From positions 62,001 to 126,000 of the forward strand of contig JAEYNP010000139.1 of assembly GCA_023412495.1 (NCBI GenBank): DNA of 64,000 nt. The letters run 5' to 3'. The position numbers and the translations under genes are program-made. This document shows, piece after piece, positions 18,232 to 27,100 of this stretch; the first letter of the stretch is position 1, and each line of letters starts with the position of its first letter. Source of the stretch: Pseudomonadota bacterium. Its GTDB lineage: Bacteria; Desulfobacterota; Desulfobulbia; Desulfobulbales; Desulfocapsaceae. The notes beneath the pieces were generated by a model that was not told the DNA's origin, did no database searches, and saw only the letters and a program-made list of their open reading frames with translations.

Positions 18232-18297
18232 AAAGAAATAATCATTCAACAAACCAAGCGGGATCGTCCGCCTCAAGAAATATGTTAAGGAGATCAC

Positions 18298-19962
18298 ATG
18301 CTCAACAACTTGAGAATCAGAACTCGATTGATTCTTGCCTTCGGCCTGCTGCTCGTCCTCCTGCTGGCCAACGGCGCCGCCGGCTTCTTTATGATTGAAA
18401 GATTGAACGCCGAGGTGACCACCCTTGCCAACGTTCGGATGCCCAAAGTCGAACAGGCAAATATGATCGTCGACAACATCAACATCATCGCCCGGGTACT
18501 CCGCAACATCTATATCGATACCGACAGCACCACTCAGCAGACAGAAATCAAAAGGATCGACGCGGCACGCGAGGTAATAGGACAGGCCCTCGCCACCCTG
18601 CGGGACAGCGCCTTGTCCTCTGAGGAAAAGGCCTTGGTCCAACAACTGTTCGATGCCCGCAGCGTCTATATCGAACGGTACAAACAGTACATCGAACTGG
18701 TCAAGGTGGGAGAGCTGGAAAAAGGCAGGCAAATGCTTCTCTCTTCTATTAGAAGCGCCCAATCAGCCTACTTCGAGATCGCCGAGTCACTGATTGCCTA
18801 CCAATCCAAGATGGCCAATGAGGCCGCTAAGAGTGCAGAGGATGAGGCAGGTTTCGCCGAAACCTTGATCGTCTCCTTGATGCTCGCCGCTCTGGTGATC
18901 AGTTTGGTCGCCACATACCTCATCATCCGTTCGATTACCGGACCCGTCGACAAGACGATGAGACTCGCCGAGACCCTCGCCAATGGCGATCTCACAGCAA
19001 TTCTGGATGTCGACCAGAAGGACGAAATCGGCAACATGGCAAATGCGATGAACACCACTGTTCAACATTTGCGGACGATGATCGGACAGATCGTCGGTGG
19101 GGTGAATCAACTGACCGATTCGTCCGCGGACCTCGCCTCTATTTCCCGGCAATTGTCGTCCTCCGCTCAGAGCACCGCCCGGAAATCGGAGACAGTGGCT
19201 ACCGCCGCGGAGGAAATGAGCAGCAATATCCAATCGGTATCCGCCGCCATGGAACAGTCTTCGAGCAATGTCGGCATGGTGGCCACCGCCACAGAGGAGA
19301 TGACGGCGACCATCAACGAGATTGGTCAAAGCGCAGCAAAAGCCAGGGCAGTCACCGAGAGCGCAGTAAAACAATCCATTGCCACAACAGAAAAGGTTAC
19401 CGCCCTGGGCGAATCCGCCGGCAAGGTCGGTAAGGTCACCGAGACCATAACCGAGATCTCGGAACAGACGAATCTTTTAGCGCTGAATGCGACAATCGAG
19501 GCGGCCCGGGCAGGTGAGGCGGGGAAGGGATTTGCGGTGGTCGCCAACGAGATCAAAGAACTGGCCAAACAGACGGCGGCCGCCACAGTCGAGATCAAGA
19601 ACCAGATCGAGGAAATGCAGGCCACCACCACCTTGACCATCGGAGACATCCAGAAGATAAGCCAGGTCATCTCCGACATCGACAACGTCATCAACGGCAT
19701 CGCCACGGCGGTTGAAGAACAGGCTGCTGTCACCAATGAGATCGCCGGCAATATTTCCCAAGCCTCACAGGGCATCGTCGAGGTCAACGAAAACGTAGCC
19801 CAGAGCACCATGGTCATCGCCGATATCACGCGAAGTATCGCCGACATAAACCAGGACGCCGGGCAGGTGAGCGACGGCAGCGCTCAGGTCGAGCAGAGCG
19901 CCAGGAACCTCTCTGAACTCGCCGCCCAGCTTGAGCAGCTGATGCAACGGTTCAAAATTTGA
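18298..19962 (+). CDS. Methyl-accepting chemotaxis protein (4HB sensor)
   Basis: A 554-aa transmembrane chemoreceptor. TM1 is at about residues 10-32. A periplasmic four-helix bundle (about 33-190) contains the typical [18 protein letters not shown] and IYIDTDS segments. TM2 (about 191-213) is followed by HAMP (about 214-266) and a cytoplasmic coiled coil with the tip [20 protein letters not shown]. Ala-to-Thr at the fourth tip position is common. It lacks a C-terminal docking pentapeptide (ends QLMQRFKI). AAGGAG sits 6 bases before the ATG. The stop is 8 bases before the start of a membrane hybrid kinase, so receptor and kinase are cotranscribed from a sigma-54 promoter. Confidence 0.95.
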   Translation: MLNNLRIRTRLILAFGLLLVLLLANGAAGFFMIERLNAEVTTLANVRMPKVEQANMIVDNINIIARVLRNIYIDTDSTTQQTEIKRIDAAREVIGQALATLRDSALSSEEKALVQQLFDARSVYIERYKQYIELVKVGELEKGRQMLLSSIRSAQSAYFEIAESLIAYQSKMANEAAKSAEDEAGFAETLIVSLMLAALVISLVATYLIIRSITGPVDKTMRLAETLANGDLTAILDVDQKDEIGNMANAMNTTVQHLRTMIGQIVGGVNQLTDSSADLASISRQLSSSAQSTARKSETVATAAEEMSSNIQSVSAAMEQSSSNVGMVATATEEMTATINEIGQSAAKARAVTESAVKQSIATTEKVTALGESAGKVGKVTETITEISEQTNLLALNATIEAARAGEAGKGFAVVANEIKELAKQTAAATVEIKNQIEEMQATTTLTIGDIQKISQVISDIDNVINGIATAVEEQAAVTNEIAGNISQASQGIVEVNENVAQSTMVIADITRSIADINQDAGQVSDGSAQVEQSARNLSELAAQLEQLMQRFKI

Positions 19963-19970
19963 GGATCTGC

Positions 19971-22900
19971 ATGCGCACTGTGACAAAACTCCTGCTGCCC
20001 CTGCTCATCATTCTCGACCTGGTGATCGGCGCCATTCTCTATGTAGCCCAGGAACTCCAGCAGAAGCAGCAGATAGAGGACCAGTTGCGTACAGTCTCCA
20101 CCCTCAAGACCAGGGAAATAGCCCATTGGCGTGATAGATTGCTGGGCGAGGCGGCGGTGCTCAGCGAGAGCGCCTTTCTCGCTGCCGGTATCGAACACTT
20201 TCTTCGCGAGCCGCAATCCCCTGCCGCCAACAGCCTCCTAGCCAGGATCACCAGCATCACGCGGCACTATCGCCATGCAGGCGTGATGGTGGTCGATGAC
20301 CGTGACAAGGTGAGAATGACCGACAGCCACCTCATTTCACTGGAGGAGCATCAGGAAATAACCGCTGCCATAGATCAAGCCAAGGCCATCCGTCGGCCCG
20401 TCATTGGGGAGATCTGCAGCCATCCGACCTCGAACCTGGCCTCCATGGCGGTGGCGGCCCCTATTTTCAAGGATGCGTCGACAGACCAGCCAATCATCGG
20501 CCTGCTCGTCCTGCTCTCTGATCCACGGCAGTTCCTGTTTCCGTTGGTCGAGACCTGGCCGGTCCCGAGCTTGACTGCCGAATCCCTGCTCCTTGAGACC
20601 CGAGATCAAGACTTCATCCGCTATCTTGGCGCCAATCCCCGCGATAAAGCCAGATTGGATTCTTCCCCTTTTCCCGCCTCCCATCCGCTCCGCAATCTGC
20701 TTGCTGCAAACAGGCCGGGCCTGCCGGTTACTGGCCTGGACTATCGTGATCAGCCCGTGGTCGCCATCGTTCAGGATATTCCCGATTCTCACTGGCAGCT
20801 GATCACCAAGATCGACAAAAGGGAGGTTATTGATAAATGGCGGAGTGAGACCCTGCTGCTGGTTGTTTCCTTCGGCGGCATCGCCGTCCTGCTGATTGCA
20901 TCGAGTCACTACTTCCGGCTTCATACCAAACGTCAGCATCTGCGGCAACTCCTGAAGGCCGAGCAGGATATTCGCAGGAGCGCCGAACGCAGCAGCATCA
21001 TCCTCCACGGCATAGACGATGGGATTATCGTCACCGACAGCCAGGGTCGGATTGAGCTTATCAACCCGGCGGCCGAGCGTTTCACCGGCTGGCCGCGTCG
21101 TGACGCTCTGGGCAAACGACTCGACGAGATACTTACCCTGCAGGACATCGTGAGACTTCCCGGCGCCCCCCGGATAAACCAGGAGGGAGACGACACGGCG
21201 CACCAGCTGCACCCAATCCACCGGCCACAGGCGTTGGTCGCCAGGCACGGCCGGCGCATCCCCGTCGCGGTGAATTATGCAACCCTGCACGACGAAAAGG
21301 GCCTGCAGATCGGCAAGGTAGTGACCTTGAACGACCAAAGCCAGTCCCACTTCATGCAGCGGCTTACCGAGGCGCGGTTGAACATTGTCGAATATGCCTG
21401 CAATCACAGCCTGGAGGATCTGCTGAAGAAAGTTCTGAACGAGATTTGCTTCATGGTTGAAAGCGCCGGCGCATTTTTCCGTTTTGTCGAAACCGATCAC
21501 TCCTTGTCCGGCCGTCAGTGGTCACGCTTTGCCGCCGACAGACTCATGGCCTGTAACGAGGAAGAGGCTCATGCTATTCCCGAAAACTTGTGGGTGGAGT
21601 GCCTGCGGCGACGCCGGCCGATAGTGGCAAACACAATGGCTGAGGAAGATGCCCCGACAACTCGGGCGCTGACTGTGCCTGTGCTCTCCGTCGACAGGGT
21701 CGTGGCGATTGTCGGGGTCAGCGACAAGCCGGAGGATTATCTGGAAGCCGATATCGAAGCGATCACCTACCTCGCCGACACAGCCTATCATATTATAGAG
21801 ACCATTCGTCGAGATGAGGAACTGCGTCTGTCGCTGCAAACCTCGGCGGACCTGGTTCGCGCCATTCCATTAGGTCTGTTCATCTACCAGTATTCGCCGC
21901 CCGACTATCTGGTCTTCTTGAGCGGCAATCTCCTGGCCGAGCGAATTGTCGGCAGAGACCTGCCGCATCTCGTGGGGCGGGACATCACTGATATCTGGCC
22001 GAAGGCGCACGCCAGCGGCACCACTGCCCGCTTCCTCGAGGTCATGCGGAGCGGGATAACCTATGAGGGGGAACACGCCGACCATGATTTCGGGGGGACC
22101 TATCGCATCCGGGCCTTCGTTCTGCCCGGCGACCGGCTGGCAATAGTATTTGAGGATATAAGTGAACTGCGCCGTAGCGAGATGGAAAAAGAAAAACTCC
22201 ATACCCAGCTCCTTCAGTCGCAGAAACTGGAAAGCATCGGCCGGCTAGCCGGCGGTGTTGCGCACGACTTCAACAACATGTTGAGCGTCATCATAGGCAA
22301 CACTGAAATGGTCATGGTCCAGACAAAGAGGACTTCGGAAATTTATAATGAACTGGAGGAGATCAAAAAAGCGGGCTTGCGTTCGGCCGACCTCACCCGG
22401 CAACTGCTGGCCTTCGCCCGCAAGCAGACGGTAGTCCCGCGGGTCGTCGATCTCAACCAGACCATCGAGGGGATGCTGAAAATGCTGCGTCGCTTGGTAG
22501 GCGAGGATATTCAGATTGTCTGGGATGGACAGCCAGGTCTGCACCAAATCTATGTCGATCCTTCCCAGATCGACCAGATCCTCGCCAACCTGTGTGTCAA
22601 CGCCAGGGACGCCATCGACGGTATAGGAAAAATCACTGTCAAGACAAGCAATATTTCCAGGATATCCGCATTATGGCCTCACAACAGTGAGCTCGTGCCA
22701 GACGACTATGTCCTGCTCAGTTTCTCCGATACCGGCTGCGGTATCCCTGCGGCGCATATCGATCACATCTTCGATCCCTTTTTCACCACCAAAAAAACTT
22801 GCGAAGGCACCGGCTTGGGACTGGCGACCATCTATGGAATCGTCAAACAGAACGGAGGATCCATCAAGGTCGAGAGCGAACCAGGGATAGGCACCACTTT

Positions 22901-23366
22901 CCATATCGTGCTGCCCCGTTACGCCGGCGAAGCTGAGGTGGAGTCCCCCTGCCTGGAAGCCATGGAAATCCCTCACGGGCAAGGAGAGACGGTGCTACTG
23001 GTAGAGGATGAAACAGTCATCCTGGAAATGAACGCAAAGATGCTCGAACGCCTCGGCTATCGGGTTCTCTCCACCGGCTCCGCTCTTAAAGCCCTTGACC
23101 TTGCCAGGCAGCACTTGGATGAGGTTGAACTGCTTATCACAGACATCATCATGCCTGAGATGAACGGCCACGAACTGGCCGTCAAAATTCTCCAGGAAAA
23201 ACCGGACATGAAATGTCTCTACGTCTCGGGTTATCCCGCTAACGTCATCGCCCGTCAGGGTATCCTGCCAGGGGGAATGAATTTCATTCAGAAACCTTTC
23301 ATGCGACGCACCCTGGCAACCAAGATTCATGAAATTCTCTCGGCAGATGTCGTATTATCTTCCTGA
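19971..23366 (+). CDS. Membrane hybrid sensor histidine kinase (PAS-GAF-PAS-HisKA-HATPase-REC)
   Basis: A 1131-aa hybrid kinase. TM1 is at about 6-26, a periplasmic sensor of about 265 residues follows (Cache-like by length and position, not by a clear motif), and TM2 is at about 293-315. Then come PAS (about 335-460, SQGRIELINPAAERFTGW), GAF (about 475-625), PAS-like (about 635-750), HisKA with His765 in GGVAHDFNNML, HATPase (NLCVNARDAI, SDTGCGI, GTGLGLATI), and a receiver with Asp1058 in LITDIIMPEMNG. The ATG at 19971 has GAGGA 6 bases upstream; a TTG at 19959 in the same frame overlaps the MCP stop and is less likely. No response regulator follows, so phosphotransfer must leave by an unlinked HPt or act internally. 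Confidence 0.94.
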   Translation: MRTVTKLLLPLLIILDLVIGAILYVAQELQQKQQIEDQLRTVSTLKTREIAHWRDRLLGEAAVLSESAFLAAGIEHFLREPQSPAANSLLARITSITRHYRHAGVMVVDDRDKVRMTDSHLISLEEHQEITAAIDQAKAIRRPVIGEICSHPTSNLASMAVAAPIFKDASTDQPIIGLLVLLSDPRQFLFPLVETWPVPSLTAESLLLETRDQDFIRYLGANPRDKARLDSSPFPASHPLRNLLAANRPGLPVTGLDYRDQPVVAIVQDIPDSHWQLITKIDKREVIDKWRSETLLLVVSFGGIAVLLIASSHYFRLHTKRQHLRQLLKAEQDIRRSAERSSIILHGIDDGIIVTDSQGRIELINPAAERFTGWPRRDALGKRLDEILTLQDIVRLPGAPRINQEGDDTAHQLHPIHRPQALVARHGRRIPVAVNYATLHDEKGLQIGKVVTLNDQSQSHFMQRLTEARLNIVEYACNHSLEDLLKKVLNEICFMVESAGAFFRFVETDHSLSGRQWSRFAADRLMACNEEEAHAIPENLWVECLRRRRPIVANTMAEEDAPTTRALTVPVLSVDRVVAIVGVSDKPEDYLEADIEAITYLADTAYHIIETIRRDEELRLSLQTSADLVRAIPLGLFIYQYSPPDYLVFLSGNLLAERIVGRDLPHLVGRDITDIWPKAHASGTTARFLEVMRSGITYEGEHADHDFGGTYRIRAFVLPGDRLAIVFEDISELRRSEMEKEKLHTQLLQSQKLESIGRLAGGVAHDFNNMLSVIIGNTEMVMVQTKRTSEIYNELEEIKKAGLRSADLTRQLLAFARKQTVVPRVVDLNQTIEGMLKMLRRLVGEDIQIVWDGQPGLHQIYVDPSQIDQILANLCVNARDAIDGIGKITVKTSNISRISALWPHNSELVPDDYVLLSFSDTGCGIPAAHIDHIFDPFFTTKKTCEGTGLGLATIYGIVKQNGGSIKVESEPGIGTTFHIVLPRYAGEAEVESPCLEAMEIPHGQGETVLLVEDETVILEMNAKMLERLGYRVLSTGSALKALDLARQHLDEVELLITDIIMPEMNGHELAVKILQEKPDMKCLYVSGYPANVIARQGILPGGMNFIQKPFMRRTLATKIHEILSADVVLSS

Positions 23367-23550
23367 TCATTGTCAATCGCTGGTCGTGCACCTACTATGG
23401 GTTATTCCCCAGCCCTCTCCGCAAGATATCTTTCGGCACCTCCTCTTAATGCACAGAAGCAGTAGTCGAGGACCTTCTGTAAAAGCCTGCTATTCATTCT
23501 AACTTCATTTCGTTCCTACCTCTTTTTTTACCTATTCAAAAAATAGATAT

Positions 23551-23606
23551 TTGACAAATCAATTCAGTTAAAGTAATAATGAAAAACATTACTATTAAAC
23601 CATTAC
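23551..23606 (+). promoter_or_regulatory. Sigma-70-type promoter with overlapping inverted repeat, upstream of flavodoxin
   Basis: TTGACA (23551-23556) and TAATAA (23574-23579) are separated by 17 bases, a standard sigma-70 layout about 50 bases before the flavodoxin ATG. AGTAAT (23572-23577) and ATTACT, 10 bases later, form an inverted repeat that overlaps the -10 box and start site, where a repressor could bind. No regulator can be named from this. Confidence 0.5.
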
Positions 23607-23627
23607 CTTAACAAGAGGAGAGTCAAT

Positions 23628-24062
23628 ATGCCAGAAGCGCTCATTGTTTATTCTACTCGTACAGGGGAAACTTCCAAGATTGCAGAGCTTATTGCGGAAG
23701 GATTACGTTTTTCAGCTGTAAGTGTCACATTGAAGGACGTTTCAGAGGTAAAGCAGGAAAGCGATCTTGATGGGTATGACATCTATGTGTTCGGTTCTGC
23801 TACTTACCATGGTGAAATGATGAACAGGATGAAGACATTCCTCTTTCTGGCAGAAAGGGCTGGGCTCAAAAAAAAGATAGGAGGAGCTTTCGGCTCGTAT
23901 GGCTGGAGCGGTGAAGCCGCTGAGCGCATTTTTGATACTATGAAGAACATTTATGAAATGGAAATGGTCAGTGCTCCACTTATGCTCAAAGCGAGTGCTG
24001 TCGATGGCGGCATCAGGGTTGCCCAAGCTTATGGTAAGGATTTGGCGGCAAAGATCATGTAA
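23628..24062 (+). CDS. Flavodoxin
   Basis: A 144-aa short-chain flavodoxin, an FMN electron carrier in the cytoplasm. The phosphate-binding loop STRTGETSKIAELIAEGL is near the N-terminus; the two aromatic-loop regions follow as GSATYHGEMM and FGSYGWSGEA. The pattern is close to the flavodoxin domain of flavodiiron (oxygen- or NO-reducing) proteins, but the beta-lactamase-fold domain is absent. AAGAGGAG is 9 bases before the ATG. It stands upstream of a ferredoxin and rubrerythrin and just downstream of its own promoter, so it may donate electrons in oxygen defence; the partner is not known. Confidence 0.92.
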   Translation: MPEALIVYSTRTGETSKIAELIAEGLRFSAVSVTLKDVSEVKQESDLDGYDIYVFGSATYHGEMMNRMKTFLFLAERAGLKKKIGGAFGSYGWSGEAAERIFDTMKNIYEMEMVSAPLMLKASAVDGGIRVAQAYGKDLAAKIM

Positions 24063-24105
24063 TTCTCGGCTCCCCCAGGGTTCCATTACTACCAATTGAC
24101 GTTGA

Positions 24106-24127
24106 TCTTAAAGGGAGCCCTTTTAGC
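24106..24127 (+). terminator. Possible weak terminator after flavodoxin
   Basis: CTTAAAGG and CCTTTTAG flank a 4-base loop, giving a mostly paired 8-bp stem about 45 bases after the flavodoxin stop. The stem is AT-rich with one mismatch and no long T-run follows, so it may only attenuate. Confidence 0.3.
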
Positions 24128-24282
24128 CAAAGATTCTTATGCACTCTGTGCTTATCAGTACGATTCTTTTGACTGCCGGTCGGACCGATCTTCTCCTTTT
24201 TACGTTTAAACAATATCAACTCATCGATTTAACATTATTTTAATATATCTTCCCATTATCAACCAAAACAATGAGGATATTT

Positions 24283-24474
24283 ATGAGAGCAACTATTACA
24301 AAACAATGTATGGGAGACAGAAACTGCAACAAGCTCTGCCCTGAAATTTTTGAATATGACGAGGATCGACTTCTTTCGATTGTCAAGGTTGATGGCATCC
24401 CCGCCCACCTTGAAGAGATCGTTCGCCGTGCCGCCCGCGAATGCGGCGCCCAGGCGATTATCATCGAGGAATAG
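24283..24474 (+). CDS. Ferredoxin with an Asp in place of one cluster-ligand Cys
   Basis: A 63-aa single-cluster ferredoxin. The N-terminal motif reads CMGDRNCNKLCPEIF and the last ligand is in AARECGAQAI near the C-terminus. Cys9, Asp12, Cys15 and Cys54 fall at the positions of the 4Fe-4S ligands. The Asp replaces the second Cys, as in Pyrococcus furiosus ferredoxin (CIGD), which carries an Asp-ligated 4Fe-4S cluster that converts readily to 3Fe-4S. The usual Pro after the last Cys is Gly here. The ATG at 24283 has GAGGA 6 bases upstream; the ATG at 24271 has none. The rubrerythrin starts 2 bases after the stop, so the two are coupled and the ferredoxin is a candidate electron donor to it. 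Confidence 0.88.
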   Translation: MRATITKQCMGDRNCNKLCPEIFEYDEDRLLSIVKVDGIPAHLEEIVRRAARECGAQAIIIEE

Positions 24475-24476
24475 CC

Positions 24477-25049
24477 ATGCGTTTTCGAGAAAGCGCAACT
24501 GCGCATAACCTGCTTGTCGCTTTTTCCGCCGAGTCCCAGGCCCGCACCCGGTATAATTTTTTCGCGGCGCGGGCAAGGGAGGAAAATTTCATCCAGATCG
24601 CTCGAATCTTTGAAGAGACAGCTGAACAGGAGTACGAGCATGCCCTTCGCTTCTTCAAGTTCTTCAATGGCGGCGAAATGGAGATAACCGGGAAATTCCC
24701 TTCCGGCACCATCGAGGACACACACTCAAATTTGCTGTCGTCAGCTGCACTTGAACTTTACGTGCACGGAACCATGTACCGGCAGTTTGCTGAAACCGCA
24801 CGGCTGGAGGGATTTGAGAGGGCCGCGGAAACTTTCGACGCAATTAGTGTCTCCGAGCGATACCATGAGAAAGTATTCCGGGAGCTTGCAGACAACATCT
24901 CTATGGGACGGTGTTTCTCACGCAAAGAAGAGAGGCAGTGGAAATGTCTCGGTTGCGGCTATATCTGTCGAGGCGAGAAAGCGCCCGATAAATGCCCGGC
25001 CTGCGTAAGGCCACAGGGGTATTTCGAACTCCTCGGCAGTAACTGGTAA
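24477..25049 (+). CDS. Rubrerythrin
   Basis: A 190-aa rubrerythrin: a ferritin-like diiron domain (about 1-145) and a C-terminal rubredoxin-like domain. Diiron ligands are visible as Glu19 in FSAESQARTRY, the Glu52-x-x-His55 pair in EYEHA, and a later E-x-x-H set around SERYHEKVF. The rubredoxin site is CLGCGYICRGEKAPDKCPAC-like: CxxC near residue 160 and CxxC near 175. It reduces hydrogen peroxide in anaerobes, with electrons from ferredoxin, rubredoxin or flavodoxin. The ATG at 24477 has GAGGA 7 bases upstream inside the end of the ferredoxin gene, which is separated by 2 bases. An earlier in-frame ATG (24441) would overlap the ferredoxin. Confidence 0.95.
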   Translation: MRFRESATAHNLLVAFSAESQARTRYNFFAARAREENFIQIARIFEETAEQEYEHALRFFKFFNGGEMEITGKFPSGTIEDTHSNLLSSAALELYVHGTMYRQFAETARLEGFERAAETFDAISVSERYHEKVFRELADNISMGRCFSRKEERQWKCLGCGYICRGEKAPDKCPACVRPQGYFELLGSNW

Positions 25050-25403
25050 ACAAAAGCGTATATCAGTTCTTCCAGCCGCAGTTGCAGCCATTAATAGGGA
25101 GCGCGAACGATCGCAAAAATCACTCTGCCCGCTCCTTTCCAGGATTACGTGGTGAGTGCCATGTACCGCAGAATCTTGGAGACCTTTTGGGGATTCGAGT
25201 TCGGTAGCACCCCCCGGATTCGTTTTGAGTTTTCCGATTCGATGGATATGTGAATTTTCTTGTACTGCAAAAAGAGGGCGGCTCTTCAGACGGCGGCATC
25301 TGTCTCGACATGGCAGGTTTACCTAAGCAGAAGAACTGCTCGCCGCCGTTGATGATCTTCCAGACACCAACAGCGAAACTGGGAGCAACTCCTGATATTT
25401 AAT
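25050..25403. other. Intergenic region, nothing recognised
   Basis: About 350 bases between the convergent rubrerythrin and hemerythrin genes. The open frames are short and lack gene-like starts, and no clear terminator hairpin was found on either strand. Confidence 0.6.
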
Positions 25404-25817
25404 CTAAGCTGAATTGTTCCTCTGGAATTCTCCTATCTTCTTGTCTTCTGTTGTTATGTGGTCATGAAACCATTGCTTTATCAACTTTATGACCTGAGTA
25501 GGAAGAATGTATTTACCGTCGATAGCGGCTCGAAAATGTTGGTATATCTCATCTTTGAACAGACTATGAAGGCGAATGTGAAAAATCAGGTCCGGGTAAC
25601 CGATCTTTTCCATGTATTCCTGCTCACATTTGAAATGGTACTCGGTGTAGTCCATCATCTCCTTGACTACATCTTTCGTAACTGCGTCACTATCTTCCCC
25701 ATTCAAGCCCAAAATGCTGCTGTGCATGTGGTTGTGAAGCTCGATCAACTTTTTATGCTGCTCGTCGATTTCATTAACACCAGTACTCAACGAGTCATCC
25801 CACTGAATTCTTCCCAT
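25404..25817 (-). CDS. Bacteriohemerythrin (second copy)
   Basis: A 137-aa hemerythrin with all diiron ligands in place: His21 (IDEQHKKL), His61 and Glu65 (HFKCEQEYM), His80 and His84 (HIRLH), His120 and Asp125 (HITTED). Cys64 sits inside the ligand helix, unlike the operon-encoded copy at 8583-8990. The ATG at 25817 has AAAGGAT 5 bases upstream and begins MGRIQWDDSLSTGVNEID. The longer open frame to 25934 has no good start. Its neighbours (flavodoxin, ferredoxin, rubrerythrin) point to oxygen scavenging or delivery rather than chemotaxis. Confidence 0.93.
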   Translation of the reverse strand: MGRIQWDDSLSTGVNEIDEQHKKLIELHNHMHSSILGLNGEDSDAVTKDVVKEMMDYTEYHFKCEQEYMEKIGYPDLIFHIRLHSLFKDEIYQHFRAAIDGKYILPTQVIKLIKQWFHDHITTEDKKIGEFQRNNSA

Positions 25818-26186
25818 ACTGCATCCTTTTAAACTGTTGCAGAGCAAAGCAGCCACATAGCAATCACATTTCAATGTTACTAGATTTTTTTCATTTTGTG
25901 GATACAAAGATTGTATACATTGCCTGTTTTTCATCAGTTGACCAGTTGAACAAGTACATGGTACATTTGTCCCAAGGCGCAGAAATTGCTTCGAATAAAA
26001 TCAAGGATGTCAGCAAGCTTCTAATGGTGGGATTATGGTCCCTGTTCCCAGCCATCGACAACTCGAGCACTTATACCTACCCGCTCTAAGTGCTTTTTTG
26101 TTTATGGACTTTCTTGAACCGTGCCTGGCACCAGAATTAATGATCGGCACGCTTTTCATTTTCGATAATCGGCAACGTAAATTCCC
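25818..26186. other. Intergenic region with inverted repeat and orphan terminator
   Basis: About 370 bases. ATACAA-AGA-TTGTAT (25902-25916) is a perfect short palindrome upstream of the hemerythrin start. A clear plus-strand terminator lies at 26065-26099, with no recognised plus-strand gene before it. A 71-codon open frame (25874-26089) runs into the terminator stem and has no ribosome binding site. Confidence 0.6.
26065..26099 (+). terminator. Rho-independent terminator without an assigned gene
   Basis: AGCACTTA and TAAGTGCT form an 8-bp perfect stem, followed directly by a T-run (TTTTT). The orientation is plus strand only; the minus strand has no T-run. The nearest upstream plus-strand gene is rubrerythrin, ending 1 kb away with an opposing gene between, so it may end a small RNA made from about 25.9-26.1 kb. 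Confidence 0.75.
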
Positions 26187-27029
26187 ATGCAGCGATATCT
26201 TCTTGTGATCCTGTCTTTCTTTCTTGTCTCCTGCGAAAATACGGATCTCTTTATGATGACGGATGCGGCCACCGATGCCGCTACTGCCATCACCCTCACC
26301 GATGCGGACGTGCGAAAGCTCGCCCGGCAGGCCGCCCAGGCTGCGGACGGCGAGCATCAGGTGGCACCTTCCGGCAACCCTTACGATACGCGTCTCCGCC
26401 GGCTTGCCGCCCGATACGCGCAACATGACGGCTACACCTTCGATTTGAAGGTGTATCTCACCGAGGAGGTCAATGCCTTTGCCATGGCCGACGGAACCAT
26501 CCGGGTTTTCAGTGGCTTGATGGATATCATGAACGACGAGGAGCTTCTTTTCATTGTCGGACATGAGATGGGCCACGTGGTGAAGAATCATTCCCGTCGC
26601 AAAGTAGTGCTGGCCTACGCCACAAGCGCGTTAAAGAAAGGGCTGGCCGCCCAGGACAATGAAGTAGGCCTGATCGCCAGGTCGATGATAGGAGATTTTG
26701 TCGAGCAGTTGACCAACGCTCAGTTTTCGCAACACGAGGAACGGCAGGCGGATCAATACGGAGCCAGGCTTCTGCAGGACGAGGGGCACGGCCTGTCTCC
26801 GGCGATTTCCGCTCTCGAAAAACTCGCCGATCTGGCCAAACGGCACACTTTCCTCTCCAGCCATCCCGATCCCGGGGCTCGCGCGTCAAGACTCGCTCGA
26901 GTGGGGACCGGGGAGAGCGAAGACGAGCAATCTCTTGTCAAAACCTTATTCGAATATGGTGAAAAGCTGTTGCTCGGCCTGCTGGATCTGATTCGTTCAT
27001 TTGCAGGCTGGGTGATTTCCCGGTTTTAA
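26187..27029 (+). CDS. M48-family metalloprotease, lipoprotein
   Basis: A 280-aa zinc protease. The N-terminus is a lipoprotein signal: hydrophobic residues 4-14 then LVSC, with Cys16 as the lipidated residue, so it is anchored in an outer or inner membrane leaflet facing the periplasm. The catalytic site is VGHEMGHVVKNH (His126, Glu127, His130), with the third ligand Glu185 in EERQADQYGA. This is the LoiP/YcaL-like class of M48 rather than HtpX, since there are no multiple transmembrane helices. A hydrophobic C-terminal tail (about 255-280) could associate with membrane. It stands alone between the hemerythrin and cupin genes. A role in outer membrane protein quality control is inferred from family members. 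Confidence 0.9.
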   Translation: MQRYLLVILSFFLVSCENTDLFMMTDAATDAATAITLTDADVRKLARQAAQAADGEHQVAPSGNPYDTRLRRLAARYAQHDGYTFDLKVYLTEEVNAFAMADGTIRVFSGLMDIMNDEELLFIVGHEMGHVVKNHSRRKVVLAYATSALKKGLAAQDNEVGLIARSMIGDFVEQLTNAQFSQHEERQADQYGARLLQDEGHGLSPAISALEKLADLAKRHTFLSSHPDPGARASRLARVGTGESEDEQSLVKTLFEYGEKLLLGLLDLIRSFAGWVISRF

Positions 27030-27100
27030 GGGGGCTGAATCGCGAGCCCCGGGATCCACCTGGTTGAGCCAAGGACTCGCAGATCTTTCATCCGATTTCA

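Larger units (their letters stand above)
17508..18297. other. Divergent intergenic region, no gene; repeat copy B and sigma-54 promoter
   Basis: About 790 bases between the giant kinase (minus) and the MCP gene (plus). It contains repeat copy B (18053-18200) and the sigma-54 promoter at 18215-18231. AGGAGGTATTTTTGCC at 17967-17982 resembles the hairpin motifs near 11.1-11.5 kb but pairs poorly. No protein or RNA gene was recognised. Confidence 0.8.

Noticed and set aside
10855..18297. c-di-GMP (GEMM) riboswitch in the leaders of the chemotaxis or kinase genes
   Set aside because: No segment matched the conserved GEMM core by eye; GGAGG hairpins alone are not diagnostic.
25874..26089. 71-codon plus-strand frame before the orphan terminator
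   Set aside because: No ribosome binding site, and its end lies within the terminator stem, so an RNA is a better explanation.
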